Source: Juglans regia
Lineage: Eukaryota > Streptophyta > Magnoliopsida > Fagales > Juglandaceae
Assembly: GCF_001411555.2 (NCBI RefSeq)
Contig: NC_049916.1
Location: forward strand, 10,505,945-10,569,944
Length of the DNA: 64,000 bases
Direction: 5' to 3'
Both the position numbers and the translations under genes were made by a program. Under the pieces are notes generated by a model. That model worked only from the letters and a program-made list of their open reading frames with translations, made no database searches and was not told the DNA's origin. Shown here piece after piece: positions 54,251-64,000 of the stretch; position 1 is the first letter of the stretch; every line of letters starts with the position of its first letter.

Positions 54251-54479
54251 CAGGCCTCAACAATAGTAAACTCTATATAAAAATGACATGACAATTAAAG
54301 TAATGCAAAACTACACTCAAAAAGTTAAACGACAACCTGCTCCTTAATAAAATGGTGCGTTCCTCCCTGGTTAAACATTGCGCTTCTTCAAGAGCCTACA
54401 CGACGTCGTCTCGAGTTCCCAGCTTCTAAGACCCACTTCACATCTCAGTTCCTTCGATCTTCATCAGTTTCCTCTTCAT

Positions 54480-55950
54480 CCACAATTCTTCCCTAAGGTT
54501 CCTGACAATTCCTCGTCTCTGCACAGCACCTTGCCCACAAGGTGTAGATATTTTTGCTAAAACTTCCATAACACTTCCCAAGTGTTGTCCTCCTCATGGG
54601 CACCGACCCATTTGATTAAAACCTCAATCAAGGCTCGATCTCCATGCTTCTTCATACGTCTTTCTTTTATGGCTTCCAGCTAGGGTTGAATTTCTCCTAG
54701 ATGGTTGACAGGGGGAAGGGTGGCCAAAGGTTGAATTTGATTTCCAACCTTTTGTTTGAGGCATGAAACGTGGAAGGTTGGGTGAATCTTTGAAGTCGAC
54801 GGCAACCGTAGACGATAAGCTACCTGGCTGATTTTTTACTCCACCTGGAATGGCCCATAGTAACGAGGGGAGAGCTTGAGGTTCCGTCATGCAGCAATAG
54901 AGCTCTGGCGGTAGGGTTGTAACCTCAGGTACACCCAATCTCCCACCTCAAATGTTCTGTCTGATCTGTGTTTGTCTGCATGAATTTTCATTCGAACCTT
55001 GGATAATTCTAAGTTTTCTTTTAGAATCTGTATGATTTGTTGTCTGGTTCGGAGATTCTGATCCACTGAGTTGTTCGGTGAGGTTCCAGGAATGTATGTC
55101 GATAACTGTGGGGGTGGATAGCCATATAAGGCCTCAAAAGGGGTTAGTTTAGTGGCTATGTGATACGTAGTATTGTACCACCATTCGGAAAGGGGTAACC
55201 ATTGAGCCCAACTCTGTGGTTTCATCCCGGCATAAAACCTCAAATATGCTTCCACGCATTTATTTAGGGCCTCCGTTTGACCATCAATCTGCGGATGATA
55301 GGTCGAACTGTGATTGAGACTCGTCCCCTGTAATGAAAAAAATGCCTTCCAAAAAGTACTAACAAAAACCGGATCACGGTCAGTAACTATAGTCTAAGGA
55401 AGTCCATGCAGTTTAAAAACATGGTTCATAAAAAGACTAGCTACCATAGAAGCTGTGTAGGGGTGTGAGAGAGGGATGAAATGACCGTACTTAGTAAACT
55501 TGTCAACCACCACAAGTATCACATTCTGACCTTGGGACTTGGCAAACCCTCTATGAAATCCATAGAGATTTCTATCCAAGCTTGTTGAGGCACGGACAAG
55601 GGCTGTAGCAGTCCTGCTGGTGGGGTTGTTTCGTACTTCACCTTTTGACACATGTCACACTCTCAGACCAATTTCTTTATATCCTTTTTCATTCCCCTCC
55701 AATAGAAATCCCTCTCAGCACTCTGATACGTTTTCAAATACCCTGAATGTCCACCGTAAGGATGGTCATGAATATATAGTGCAGTACCTTAGTCTTGAAA
55801 GGAGAGTCGGGCACAATGACAAATCTTCTCTTCCTCAGCAGCAACCCTTGCTGCATTTGGTAGTCTGTTACGGCTGCACAGTCCTCCTATAGCTTCTTAC
55901 ATATTTCTTGCACCTCGGGTGAATGTACATAGCTATCCTTCAATTCCACA
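54480..55950 (-). pseudogene. Gypsy integrase and chromodomain
   Basis: Landmarks in order from 55900: the H2C2 zinc-binding region (stops), then [14 protein letters not shown] core with frame shift, DKFTKYGHFIPLSHPYTA, HGLP..IVTDRDPVFVSTFW, YHPQ.DGQTE..N (the third acidic residue), QWLPLSEWWYNTTYH and PFEALYGYPPP. The C-terminal part has ADKHRSDRTFEVGDWVYLRLQPY and KLSPRYYGPF, followed by a chromodomain with LIKWVGAHEEDNTWE. At least three stops or shifts break it. The retained DD-E residues show it came from an active integrase. Confidence 0.8.
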
Positions 55951-55999
55951 ATCCAATCACTATTAGGAAAAGAAATCATGGCTAAGGATCCTTCCACTA

Positions 56000-57551
56000 A
56001 CTCACTTGCTTCCTCCCTCCTGAACAAGGCATCGGCCACAATGTTTTCCTTTCCCTTTTAGTACATAATCACAAAATCGTATCCCATCAACTTACTAACC
56101 CATTTCCATTGAGCCACTGTCCCAACTCTTTGTTCCAGTAGATGTTTCAAAGCCTGCTGGTCTGTTTTAACGACAAATGACTAGTCTAAAATGTAAGACC
56201 TCAATTTCCTCACCGCTGTAACTAAGGCTAATAGTTCCTTCTCGTATGTGGACAAGAGCAGGGATTTACCCTTGATTGCCTTACTCAAATAAGCAAGAGG
56301 CTGTCCCAATTGCATTAGAACTGCCCCAATTCCCCTCCCACTTGCATCACACTCTATAGTGAAGGTTTTAAAAAAATCTGGCAGTTTAAGGACTGGGGGA
56401 CTAGTCACTGTTGCCTTCAATTCCTTAAAAGCCCTCAAGGCTGAATCCGACCACACAAACGCATTCTTTTTTAATAAATCTATAAGTGGGGCAGCAATGA
56501 TCCAGTAGTTCTTGATGAATTTCCGGTAATAACCCGTGAGGCCTAAGAAGCCCCTTAAAGACTTCACACTTGTTGGAGCAGGCCATTCTAACATTACTTT
56601 CACCTTGTTAGGATTGGCCATCACCCCCTTAGCATTTATAACATGCCCTAAATAGTCCACTTCCAAAACTCCAAACTCACATTTAGAAAGTTTGGCGAAC
56701 AACTGATTTCCTTTTAAAATTTCCAACACCTTCTCCACATGCCCCAAATGCTCATTCCACCCCTTGCTATACACTAGTATGTCATTGAAGAAAACTAGTA
56801 CAAACTTTCTCAAATAAGGACGAAAGATATGGTTCATCAATCCTTGGAAGGTTGATGGAGCATTCGTCAAACCAAACTGCATAACCAAGAACTCATAGTG
56901 CCCTTCATGAGTTCGAAATGTCGTTTTAGACACATCCTCCGGGGCTACTCTTATTTGGTGATAACCGGACCTTAAGTCCAATTTAGAGAAAACTACCTAC
57001 CCAAACAACTCATCCAATAACTCATCAATTACTGGAATTGGAAACTTGTCCTTAATCGTTTCTTGGTTAAAAGCCCTTAAATCGATGCACATGCACCAAC
57101 TCTCATCCGCCTTTCGGACCAATAGTAAGAGTGAAGAAAAGGGACTGTTACTGGGTCTCACTATCCCTGTTTCCAACAACTCAGACACAATGTTCTCAAT
57201 CTCAGCCTTTTGATAATGTGGGTAACAGTAGGGTCTAGCTGTCACAGGCTGAGTTCCCTCCTTAAGTGTAATTTTATGGTCATGTTCCCTTAATAGGGGT
57301 AGCCCCTTAGGGACCTCAAAGACCTCTTGAAAAGTGGTCAGGATTTTGTGGACATCCTCCCCCCAATGGCAATGTTTTTTGCCCTTTTCCTCCTCCACTA
57401 TGTGCAAAAACAGCCCTCTCCCCCTCTTAACTGAATTCAGCATGGCCTTATTACTGCTATCAAGTGTGAGCTTTTCCAACCCAATTCCATCTAACTGAAT
57501 ACCCCTTCCCTTATACATAAATTTCATAGTGAGATTTGAAATATGTAACAC
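56000..57551 (-). pseudogene. Gypsy reverse transcriptase and RNase H, altered active site
   Basis: 57551-57000 and 56981-56181 are open and separated by one TAG. They contain EVFEVPKGLPLLREHDHKI, GIVRPSNSPFSSLLLLVRK, IDLRAFNQETIKDKFPIP, LDLRSGYHQIRVAPED, TFRTHEGHYEFLVMQFGL, NAPSTFQGLMNHIF and RGFLGLTGYYRKFI, the classical gypsy RT blocks. The catalytic YxDD position reads FFND, so the first Asp is lost. RNase H begins TIECDASGRGIGAVLMQ. The block ends near 56000 with further RNase H pieces. Inactive by both stop and active-site change. Confidence 0.88.
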
Positions 57552-60338
57552 ACGTCCTTGTGGTGGGACTTTTTACAAAATATTTTTATAAAGGACGATG
57601 GGAATTACCATCCTATTTAAACCTTTTCACTTGCATACCCAGGGTGCGAGACTCCACGTTTATAAATTAAAATGTGCTTTGACAATAAAAGAGGTTTACA
57701 GCGGAAAACATAAATCTTGAAATAAAAATGCCTCTCGTACGTTTAAAACTCGTGCCTAGACTTCCGTGCTCTTCCCCATGGGCCGTGTCCGTCCTGATCA
57801 TGCAGTTCCTGTGGGGGGAGGGACATGCATAAAAACTAAAATGAGTCAAAGACTCGTTAGCATTACTTCATACAGTTAAAATATAACAATATAGGTTTTC
57901 ATTCATGCATTCATCATTCATACATACTATTACGTGCATGCATACGTGTCATATGTGCGTTTATTTGAAAACGTCACTGGACGGGATTTTTCTCTTTTAA
58001 ACATGGGCATCCTTTTCGTAAAATGTTTCTCCCTTCAGTGCCTTCATTTCTTCAAAAGTTCGTGCATACGTGCGTTCTTTTGAAAACCTCACTAGACGGG
58101 ATTTTTCCTTTCAAAAGGCTTTCCTTTCTTTAAAACGTGTCCCCCGTCAGTGCCTTCATTTCTTAAAGGTTCGTGCATTCGTGCGTTCGTACATGCATGC
58201 ATACATCCATTCGTTCTTATCACTTTCATAAGCCAGTACACACTATTACACCTCGTGTGTTGGGGTTAGCGGTCTTCCTTTGGACCCGGATTCCGCCCGT
58301 GGCCACGGGTTGAGAATCCCTTTCATAGAGGGCAGCACTGGGTGCACTTCCAGTACTACTTACCTAGCATTGCAATCTGCCCATTCAATGGTACCCTTTT
58401 CATTCATTCATGTGGCTGTTACGTATCTTCATACATTTCATGCTTTCATGTCTTTCTTGCTTTTCATTCGTTCTTTCATGTCAGCTCGAAAGAGCTGGAG
58501 CTTTCATTCATTTCATTCTTTCATTTAACAGTCCTTTCTTTTCATGAGAAAAACATCGTTTGGGGCGTAAGCCCAAAAATCATCTTTTCCTTTTTCAGTT
58601 CATTTCAGTCCTATCCTTTCTTTAAAAGTTCGTTCGTTAAAACATCATTTAAGAACATACATGGGCTTAAACGTCAGCTTTCATGGCATCCATAAGCGTC
58701 ACCTTGAACGTCGTCTCTCATGGTATCCACGAGTATCACCTCATGGCGCACATGAAATCGTCGGTTCGTTGGATCCATAAAAACATCCGCTTTCATGCCT
58801 TTCATGCATTTTCAACAGTTTATGGATTTTCTTAGAAAATACATACAATATATACAGCGTATAGTCATCCATTCACGTGCGTACAATTAATACTTTGGGT
58901 GCGTAAATAGGAGTTGCCAAGGAGGGGTTGTACATACTTATACATTTGAACACTTAGCATTTTCTTTCTTAAAGCGTCTTTCATTTCTTTTCGTGAGCAT
59001 CTTAAAGGAAAAACGTTTCTTGTATCTTGGAAAACTCTAGAAGAGTATGAACGTAACACTTACCTGGACTCCATGCTATTTGCATATCATGCAGTCCATT
59101 CATGTGCTTGTCAGATGGCAACCTACATGCATACACAACCTTAGCGTCATCCTCTATCTAATACATAAGCAACTTAAACTATAAATAGAATTACGCTATA
59201 CTTGGAACACTCTCCTTCTATCATGTGCACTTACGTGCCCTTTACTATGCTAAACCCTTTGGGGACCACGTACAGTCACCACATCTTCCAACTCAAAGTC
59301 TTGCCTCGAGTGCTCATCCACTAAAGTGAACCCATGATTCACCTTAGGATTAAGACACTAAGACATTCTTCTTACTCTTCTTACTATCTACATTCCGACG
59401 CATGATTCAGACAGATATACTCACACATCCCAATCCTAACAATACACCTGTCACTACCTTCATGCATCTTAGCCCACACTAAATCCTCATTCTCATCCAT
59501 ACAAGCCACATGGCTCTAAGCCAACTCTGAGGCTTAAGCACCGTGCAACTGTACTAATGACAGATTACCCATTACATATGGTGAATCCGTCCGACACATG
59601 TGTCTAACCAGATTACACATGTACCTTACCCCTTTATTATCTAAGATCAACTTATGACATGTTGATCACTTGCTTGTATAAACAAGCACCATACTCCGAT
59701 ATCAACCTTCTCTTAACCCGGTTAGCATGACTCTTCATGCTACCCGTCCCTTTTGACAGTTCATCCCAACACTTAACATGACAGGACTCCATTCACAACT
59801 ACACCTTATGTCACGTCATATAACTCGAGACTACACCCAAGTTATACCATAGCCTTGTCGCGTTACCCAACATTCTGCTACATCAACTCCTAACTCATCA
59901 CGAGTACGGTTCCTCACGTACTCCTGTCACATCATGACATCTCATCATATTCCCATTACGCCATTCCTACACTCTAATACTTCACCCATCATAAGCATGA
60001 CTGCCAATAACCACTTCACTTCGTGACGTTGCCAGTCATGCTTCCGCTTCGTACTCTTACACTTGTTCCGCTACTCCGTCCTTCGCAAGCACGACTATCA
60101 ATAGTCATGTCACTTCATGACATTCCTCAATCATGCTTCCGATGTGCACTCTTACACTTGTTCTACTACTTCCCGCATACTTTTAGCCATAAGTCCATCA
60201 CGGTGACATTTGTCACCTCAGACTACCGGCTACGCCATAACTATTTCGGGACACTGTTCCACAGTTCCCGACACTACCCATCACGTTCTACGTCCATCAA
60301 TCACATAACCATCCTTATATCTACAACATGACACTACC

Positions 60339-61290
60339 ACGTGGAGTACACTCCATGTATACTCCCTTCATACATACTACGCCACATCACCACTGTGGCA
60401 TACCTGTCATATGGTACATCACTCCATCACATGGAGTACACTCCACGTGTACTCCCTTTACATACTCTACATCACCATTATGGCATATCCCCACATGGTG
60501 TATCACTCCGCCATACGTAGTACATTCCACATGTACTCCCTTCATACACATCACGCCACATCACCATTATGGCGTATTCTCCATATGGTGCATCACTATA
60601 CCTCATGGAGTACACTCATCGTGTACTCCCTCCATACATACTACGCCACATCACCACTATGGCATACCCACCATATGGTACATCACTCCATCACATGGAG
60701 TACACTCCACATGTACTCCATTTACATACGCTACATCACCATTATGGCATATCTGCCACCTAGTGTATCACTCCGCCATACGGAGTACATTCCACATGTA
60801 CTCCCTTCATACACATCATGCCACATCACCATTATGGCGTACCCGTCATATGGTGCATCACTATACCACATGGAGTACACTTATCGTGTACTCCCTTCAT
60901 ACACACTACGCCACATTACCATGATGGCATACTTGCCATATGGTATATCACTCCATCACATGGAGTACACTCCACGTGTACTTCCTTTACATACGCTACA
61001 TCACCATTATGGCATATCCGCCACATGGTGTATCACTCCGCCATACGGAGCACATTCCACATGTACTCCCTTTATACACATCATGCCACATCACATGGAG
61101 TACACTCCACGTGTACTACCTTTACATACGCTACATCACTATTATGGCATATCCTCCACATGATGTATCACTCCGCCATACGGAGTACGTTGCACATGTA
61201 CTCCCTTCATATACCATACCCCCCACACATAGTACACTCAGCATGTACTCTTCCCGTTCCACACTACGCTAGGAGAGTATATTTTACATA
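60339..61290. repeat. Tandem array of 85-90-bp monomers in a 265-bp higher-order unit
   Basis: GGAGTACA points occur at 60342, 60433, 60517, 60607, 60697, 60782, 60872, 60962, 61047, 61097 and 61182. The spacing repeats as about 90, 90, 85, giving a 265-bp higher-order period with about 3.5 copies, plus one shortened unit (50 bp). Each monomer holds CACATGGAGTACACTCCACGTG, itself partly palindromic, and CACATCACCATTATGGC. Several long plus-strand frames over this array are repeat translations. Confidence 0.9.
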
Positions 61291-61899
61291 TACTCTCCTT
61301 GTCTCACATTACGCCCCACACAAATTACACCCAGCGTATACTATTCTCATTCCATCTGCCACGTCACCAATACAACACATACTCCACAACCATACTACAC
61401 AGCACAGTCCACAACACTTCACAGCACACTTCCCAATTACGCCCAACACTTCACAGTACACTACACGGCACAACACATCTCCACCCAACACATATATGCC
61501 CAACACTTCACTACACAGAATACCCAACACTTCATCACACAGCACCACATCACAATACCACAACTCCACAAATACCAACAGCACAGTCCACAACCTAGTT
61601 AACTAATCAATATCTAACATAATTAACGAGGGATAGAGGGTTATACCATCGACGGGATAACCCGTACGTTGCTCGTTGATCGTCATAGCCGATGATGTCG
61701 GAAGAGTCGTACGTGGCAGCTAACCCACATACGTTAATTGTTTAGGCATTTGGAAAGCTAGGTATGGTCTTGGAAGGGCTCGTGGTGGCCTTGTGATGGT
61801 GGCAAAGGGCATAACACGGCGGATCTAACCTTGTACAGTCAGCCACGCGCAGTGGCTGTCCATCACGTGCAGTGACTACCCATCACTCAAAGTGGTGGT

Positions 61900-62730
61900 T
61901 TGGACCTAGGGTTGGGCTAAGGGGTTGTTGGTGGAGCTCCTGGTGGCACTGGGGTGGCGCCATGGTGGCTCACGGCGGAGGAAGGGGGAATGGCCATGTA
62001 AGAGGGGGAGAAACCCGTGAGACAGTGAGGGAGAGTGTGCGTGCATGGGTGGCAGATCAGGGTCGTGGATGGTCAGGATGGCTTGGTGGTGGCTTGAGGA
62101 CGCTGAAGGTGGCAGTCATCTGCAGTGGGTGGTGGTGCACGGCAGTGGAGGGTGTAAAACCCGTGCGTGAAGGAGGGAGAGAGCTCGTGCATTGGAGGGA
62201 GGCTATGGGCCTCGGGTCACGTGGAGGAGGAAGGAGAAGGGAAGGGGAAGCGCATGGAGGCGCTTGGTGGCCGTGGGTGCCGCGTACGGCAGCGCTAGAA
62301 GCAGCGCCCAGTGAAGCCGTGCATGGGTCTCTACGTGTGTGCTACGGGGAAGGTGGCTGCATGGGAGGGCCTGAGCTCGCTGGAGGGTGATGGTCGGTGG
62401 AAGAGGAAGTTGCCGTGGAGGTGGTGGCGCCGGAGGACGATGCACGGAGGTGCAGTGAGCACCAAGCCCATTAGGGTTGTGCATGGCCAGCAGAGAGAGA
62501 GAAGGAGCGTGGGAGAGAGAGACTGGCATGGGAGGACTCACCGGCGTGTGGTGGAGCTGGTGGTGCTAGCGGTGAGGGCTACCGACGCATGGCGGCGCCT
62601 GGCTGAGGCATGGAGGAAACGGCGAGGGGGATGGGCTGTGTACAATGTACGCTGGGGAGAGGGAGGAGAGAGAGGGCTACGGGGAAATGAGGGAGAAAGA
62701 GAGGGGGGTCTGGGTATTTAACCCAGTTCT
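61900..62730 (-). promoter_or_regulatory. GC-rich leader-like part of the 5.8-kb LTR
   Basis: Strongly G-rich on the plus strand, C/CT-rich on the minus strand, with CTCTCTCTCCCACGC and similar words. It begins just downstream (minus sense) of AACTGGGTTAAATACCCAG near 62720, a candidate TATA region that is also palindromic. Open frames on both strands (61872-62390, 62311-62721, 62541-62203) reflect the lack of stops in GC-rich DNA and have no recognised domain. Promoter and R-region identity is inferred. Confidence 0.4.
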
Positions 62731-62749
62731 TTCATCTAGGGATCCACGT

Positions 62750-63336
62750 AACGATCTAACGATGGATCTCAAATATTGATTTGAAAATGCATAAATATTA
62801 ACTTAATTAAAAACGCTTAGAGGAATTAAGGTAGAATATTATTTTAAACTAACTTTAGTTTATAAAATAATATTCTTCAACATTATAAAATGATGAAGTC
62901 TCACTTAACATATTAAAAAAATAAAACCATTTAATTAATAAAAGCTCTCAATATAATTTAAATCTCATAATATCTTAAATAATTGAAATCATTTTAATAA
63001 TGATATTAAAATGATTTCTGACAATTATAATATTTTTGGAGCTCTTCAAGAATGTTATAATTGTTGTATTTGAAATCAAACTTAGTTTAATAACACTGAA
63101 AATACTCCTTATAAATATTTTCAGTATATTTAAAACACTGGGCGTGCCCTAGAAATCACAGGATATCTTTCGAAACACGCCATCATGGTTCGGCACGCAT
63201 AACATGGCTCACAGTCGCTAGATAGAAGGTGCAGACAATCACAAAATCTCTGCCCTCGAGGTTTGCTTACGTCATAAAGACGGAACATATGTCAGAAAGA
63301 GAGAACCGTACGTAAGAATGAAAGAGCAGGGTATCA
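62750..63336. other. AT-rich end of the 5.8-kb LTR (U3-like)
   Basis: Short AT-rich words (TAATAATGATATTAAAATG) and no coding. In minus-strand sense it precedes the promoter-like segment, the position of U3. Confidence 0.4.
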
Positions 63337-64000
63337 AAAAAAATCCCACTTGATAGGTCCCAATACTTCCAGCCATTCAATGCCCAATACCATGTCACAA
63401 CCTCCCAAAGATAATACATAAAAAGAGGGACTGAAATTAGTACCTTGGACCCGTGTGGTAATCTCCTTGCATTGACCTTCACTTGTGATAACTTGCCCAT
63501 TAGCTACCTTCACAGTCACCCTTTGAGAGGTGTCCATCACTATTCTGGCCTTCAGTACCACCGACGGGTCAATGAAGTTGTGTGTACTTCCCGAATCGAT
63601 CAAAATCACCACTTGCACCTTCCCAATCAACCCCATTACTCTCATAGTCTTCTGACTTGGTGTGCCCGTAATCGCACTCAAGGAAATCTCAGGTTCCACA
63701 GTCACAACCTGAGTTGATACGGTCCCTTCTACTTCCAAGGTTGCAGTCACCTTAGTTTTTGTCCCCGTATTTGCACCTTCCTCAACAGTTTGGATTAAGT
63801 AAATCCTTGGGGATTTACATACATGGTTCAGGTTCCACTTCTCCTCACAATGATAACATAAACCCTTCTTTCATTTTTCGTCCATAGACAATGAGGATAT
63901 TGCTCTTTGAAAGGTTTTCTGCCTCTTATTACTACCTTCAACTCCAAGAGTGTTCCCGGTAGGGCCATGACCAGGTAGCGCCAATCCCCTATCCATGTTC
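63337..64000 (-). pseudogene. Gypsy gag end, zinc knuckle and protease (partial at edge)
   Basis: Minus strand from 64000: gag end, a knuckle of the LCYHCEEKWNLNHVCK type (about 63870-63820), then MTATLEVEG and the retropepsin with VVILIDSGSTHNFID (catalytic DSG), VKVANGQVITSEG and GCDMVLGIEWLEVLGPIKWDF. A TAA (in the plus strand TTATC/TCATTTTTCG region, about 63870) breaks the frame before the knuckle. The protease domain itself is open and complete. Its natural continuation is at 57540, beyond the inserted LTR-like block. Confidence 0.85.

Larger units (their letters stand above)
57544..63336 (-). mobile_element. 5.8-kb LTR-like insertion in gypsy pol
   Basis: Splits the gypsy polyprotein between protease and RT. 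The plus strand starts TGTAACACACG at 57544 and ends GGGTATCA at 63336; flanks AAATA (57539-57543) and AAAAA are a possible 5-bp duplication in a homopolymer. No coding domain. On the minus strand it has, in order, a TATA-like TTAAATACCC near 62725, a C/CT-rich leader (62700-61900), a satellite-like array (60330-61290), AT/GC mixed spacer and CATGCATGTCCCTCC-type sequence near 57820. This resembles a long Tat/Ogre-type LTR, like the block at 30673. Solo LTR is inferred. Confidence 0.6.
53969..64000 (-). mobile_element. Chromodomain-type Ty3/gypsy element, runs past the right edge
   Basis: On the minus strand: gag end with a zinc knuckle (63900-63790), protease (about 63750-63340), reverse transcriptase and RNase H (57551-56000), integrase (about 55900-54900), chromodomain (about 54640-54560) and a probable 3' LTR (53969-54250). 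A 5.8-kb LTR-like block (57544-63336) is inserted exactly between protease and RT. The other LTR and most of gag lie beyond 64000. Chromoviruses of this type commonly target heterochromatin. Stops and an altered RT active site show it is inactive. Confidence 0.85.

Noticed and set aside
60328..61606. Three overlapping plus-strand frames of 198-262 codons rich in His, Thr and Tyr
   Set aside because: They are in-frame translations of the 85-90-bp tandem array; the same pattern appears in more than one frame and no domain is recognisable.
61872..62721. Long Gly/Trp/Arg-rich frames on both strands
   Set aside because: GC-rich DNA lacks stops by composition; the frames overlap on both strands, have no domain and lie in the leader-like part of an LTR.

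Overview
The window looks like repeat-rich chromatin from a dicot nuclear genome, probably a woody plant. It contains plant-specific element families only: CACTA transposons with plant TNP2 and Ptta/En/Spm proteins, Ty1/copia and Ty3/gypsy elements primed by initiator-Met tRNA, plant L1 LINEs with a 3' RNase H domain, and endogenous caulimovirids. Miniature elements rich in repeated CTCATCTCATCTCA-type ends recall repeats I associate with Fagales (walnut, hickory, oak), but that placement is from memory and uncertain. I see no bacterial signature, no tRNA or rRNA gene, no CRISPR array and no ordinary host gene. Every coding stretch that I can recognise belongs to a mobile element or an old viral insertion.

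Layout, left to right. 1-3457: part of a miniature element, unassigned AT-rich DNA, then a decayed endogenous caulimovirid on the minus strand (copy 1) with a miniature element inside it. 3785-4040: a 5'-truncated LINE with a 17-bp target duplication. 4280-16140: a complete 11.9-kb CACTA transposon (copy A) with CAG target duplications, two minus-strand genes (TNP2-like and Ptta/En/Spm-like), a plus-strand gene with a plant transposon-protein domain, a 183-bp tandem array, two hairpins and many copies of the palindrome ACGTTCGAACGT. 17022-17991: a TRIM element interrupted by a hAT-like miniature element. 18413-21764: a copia element with 327-bp LTRs, lacking protease and integrase. 22621-26580: a second, decayed and truncated CACTA element (copy B). 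27130-37395: a nearly full-length L1-type LINE split by a 4.6-kb probable solo LTR. 37396-46085: a second endogenous caulimovirid (copy 2, plus strand) broken by a hAT-like element, a LINE fragment and a long-TIR miniature element. 46090-48359: LTR-like noncoding DNA. 48360-53356: a gypsy element with 806-808-bp LTRs and ACATG target duplications, with most of pol deleted. 53969 to the right edge: a chromodomain-type gypsy element, split between protease and reverse transcriptase by a 5.8-kb LTR-like block that carries a 265-bp higher-order satellite.

The most system-like object is CACTA copy A. The same 12-bp palindrome is clustered at both ends of the transposon, upstream of the inferred TNP2 promoter, next to the TATA box of the plus-strand gene and throughout that gene's 5'-UTR intron. 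This resembles the En/Spm arrangement, in which one element protein binds subterminal sites for both transposition and promoter control, but with a palindromic site and an additional divergent gene. The TNP2 frame has one TGA and a C-terminal deletion, so this copy is probably not autonomous, while the Ptta/En/Spm-like gene (six exons) and the plus-strand gene are open.
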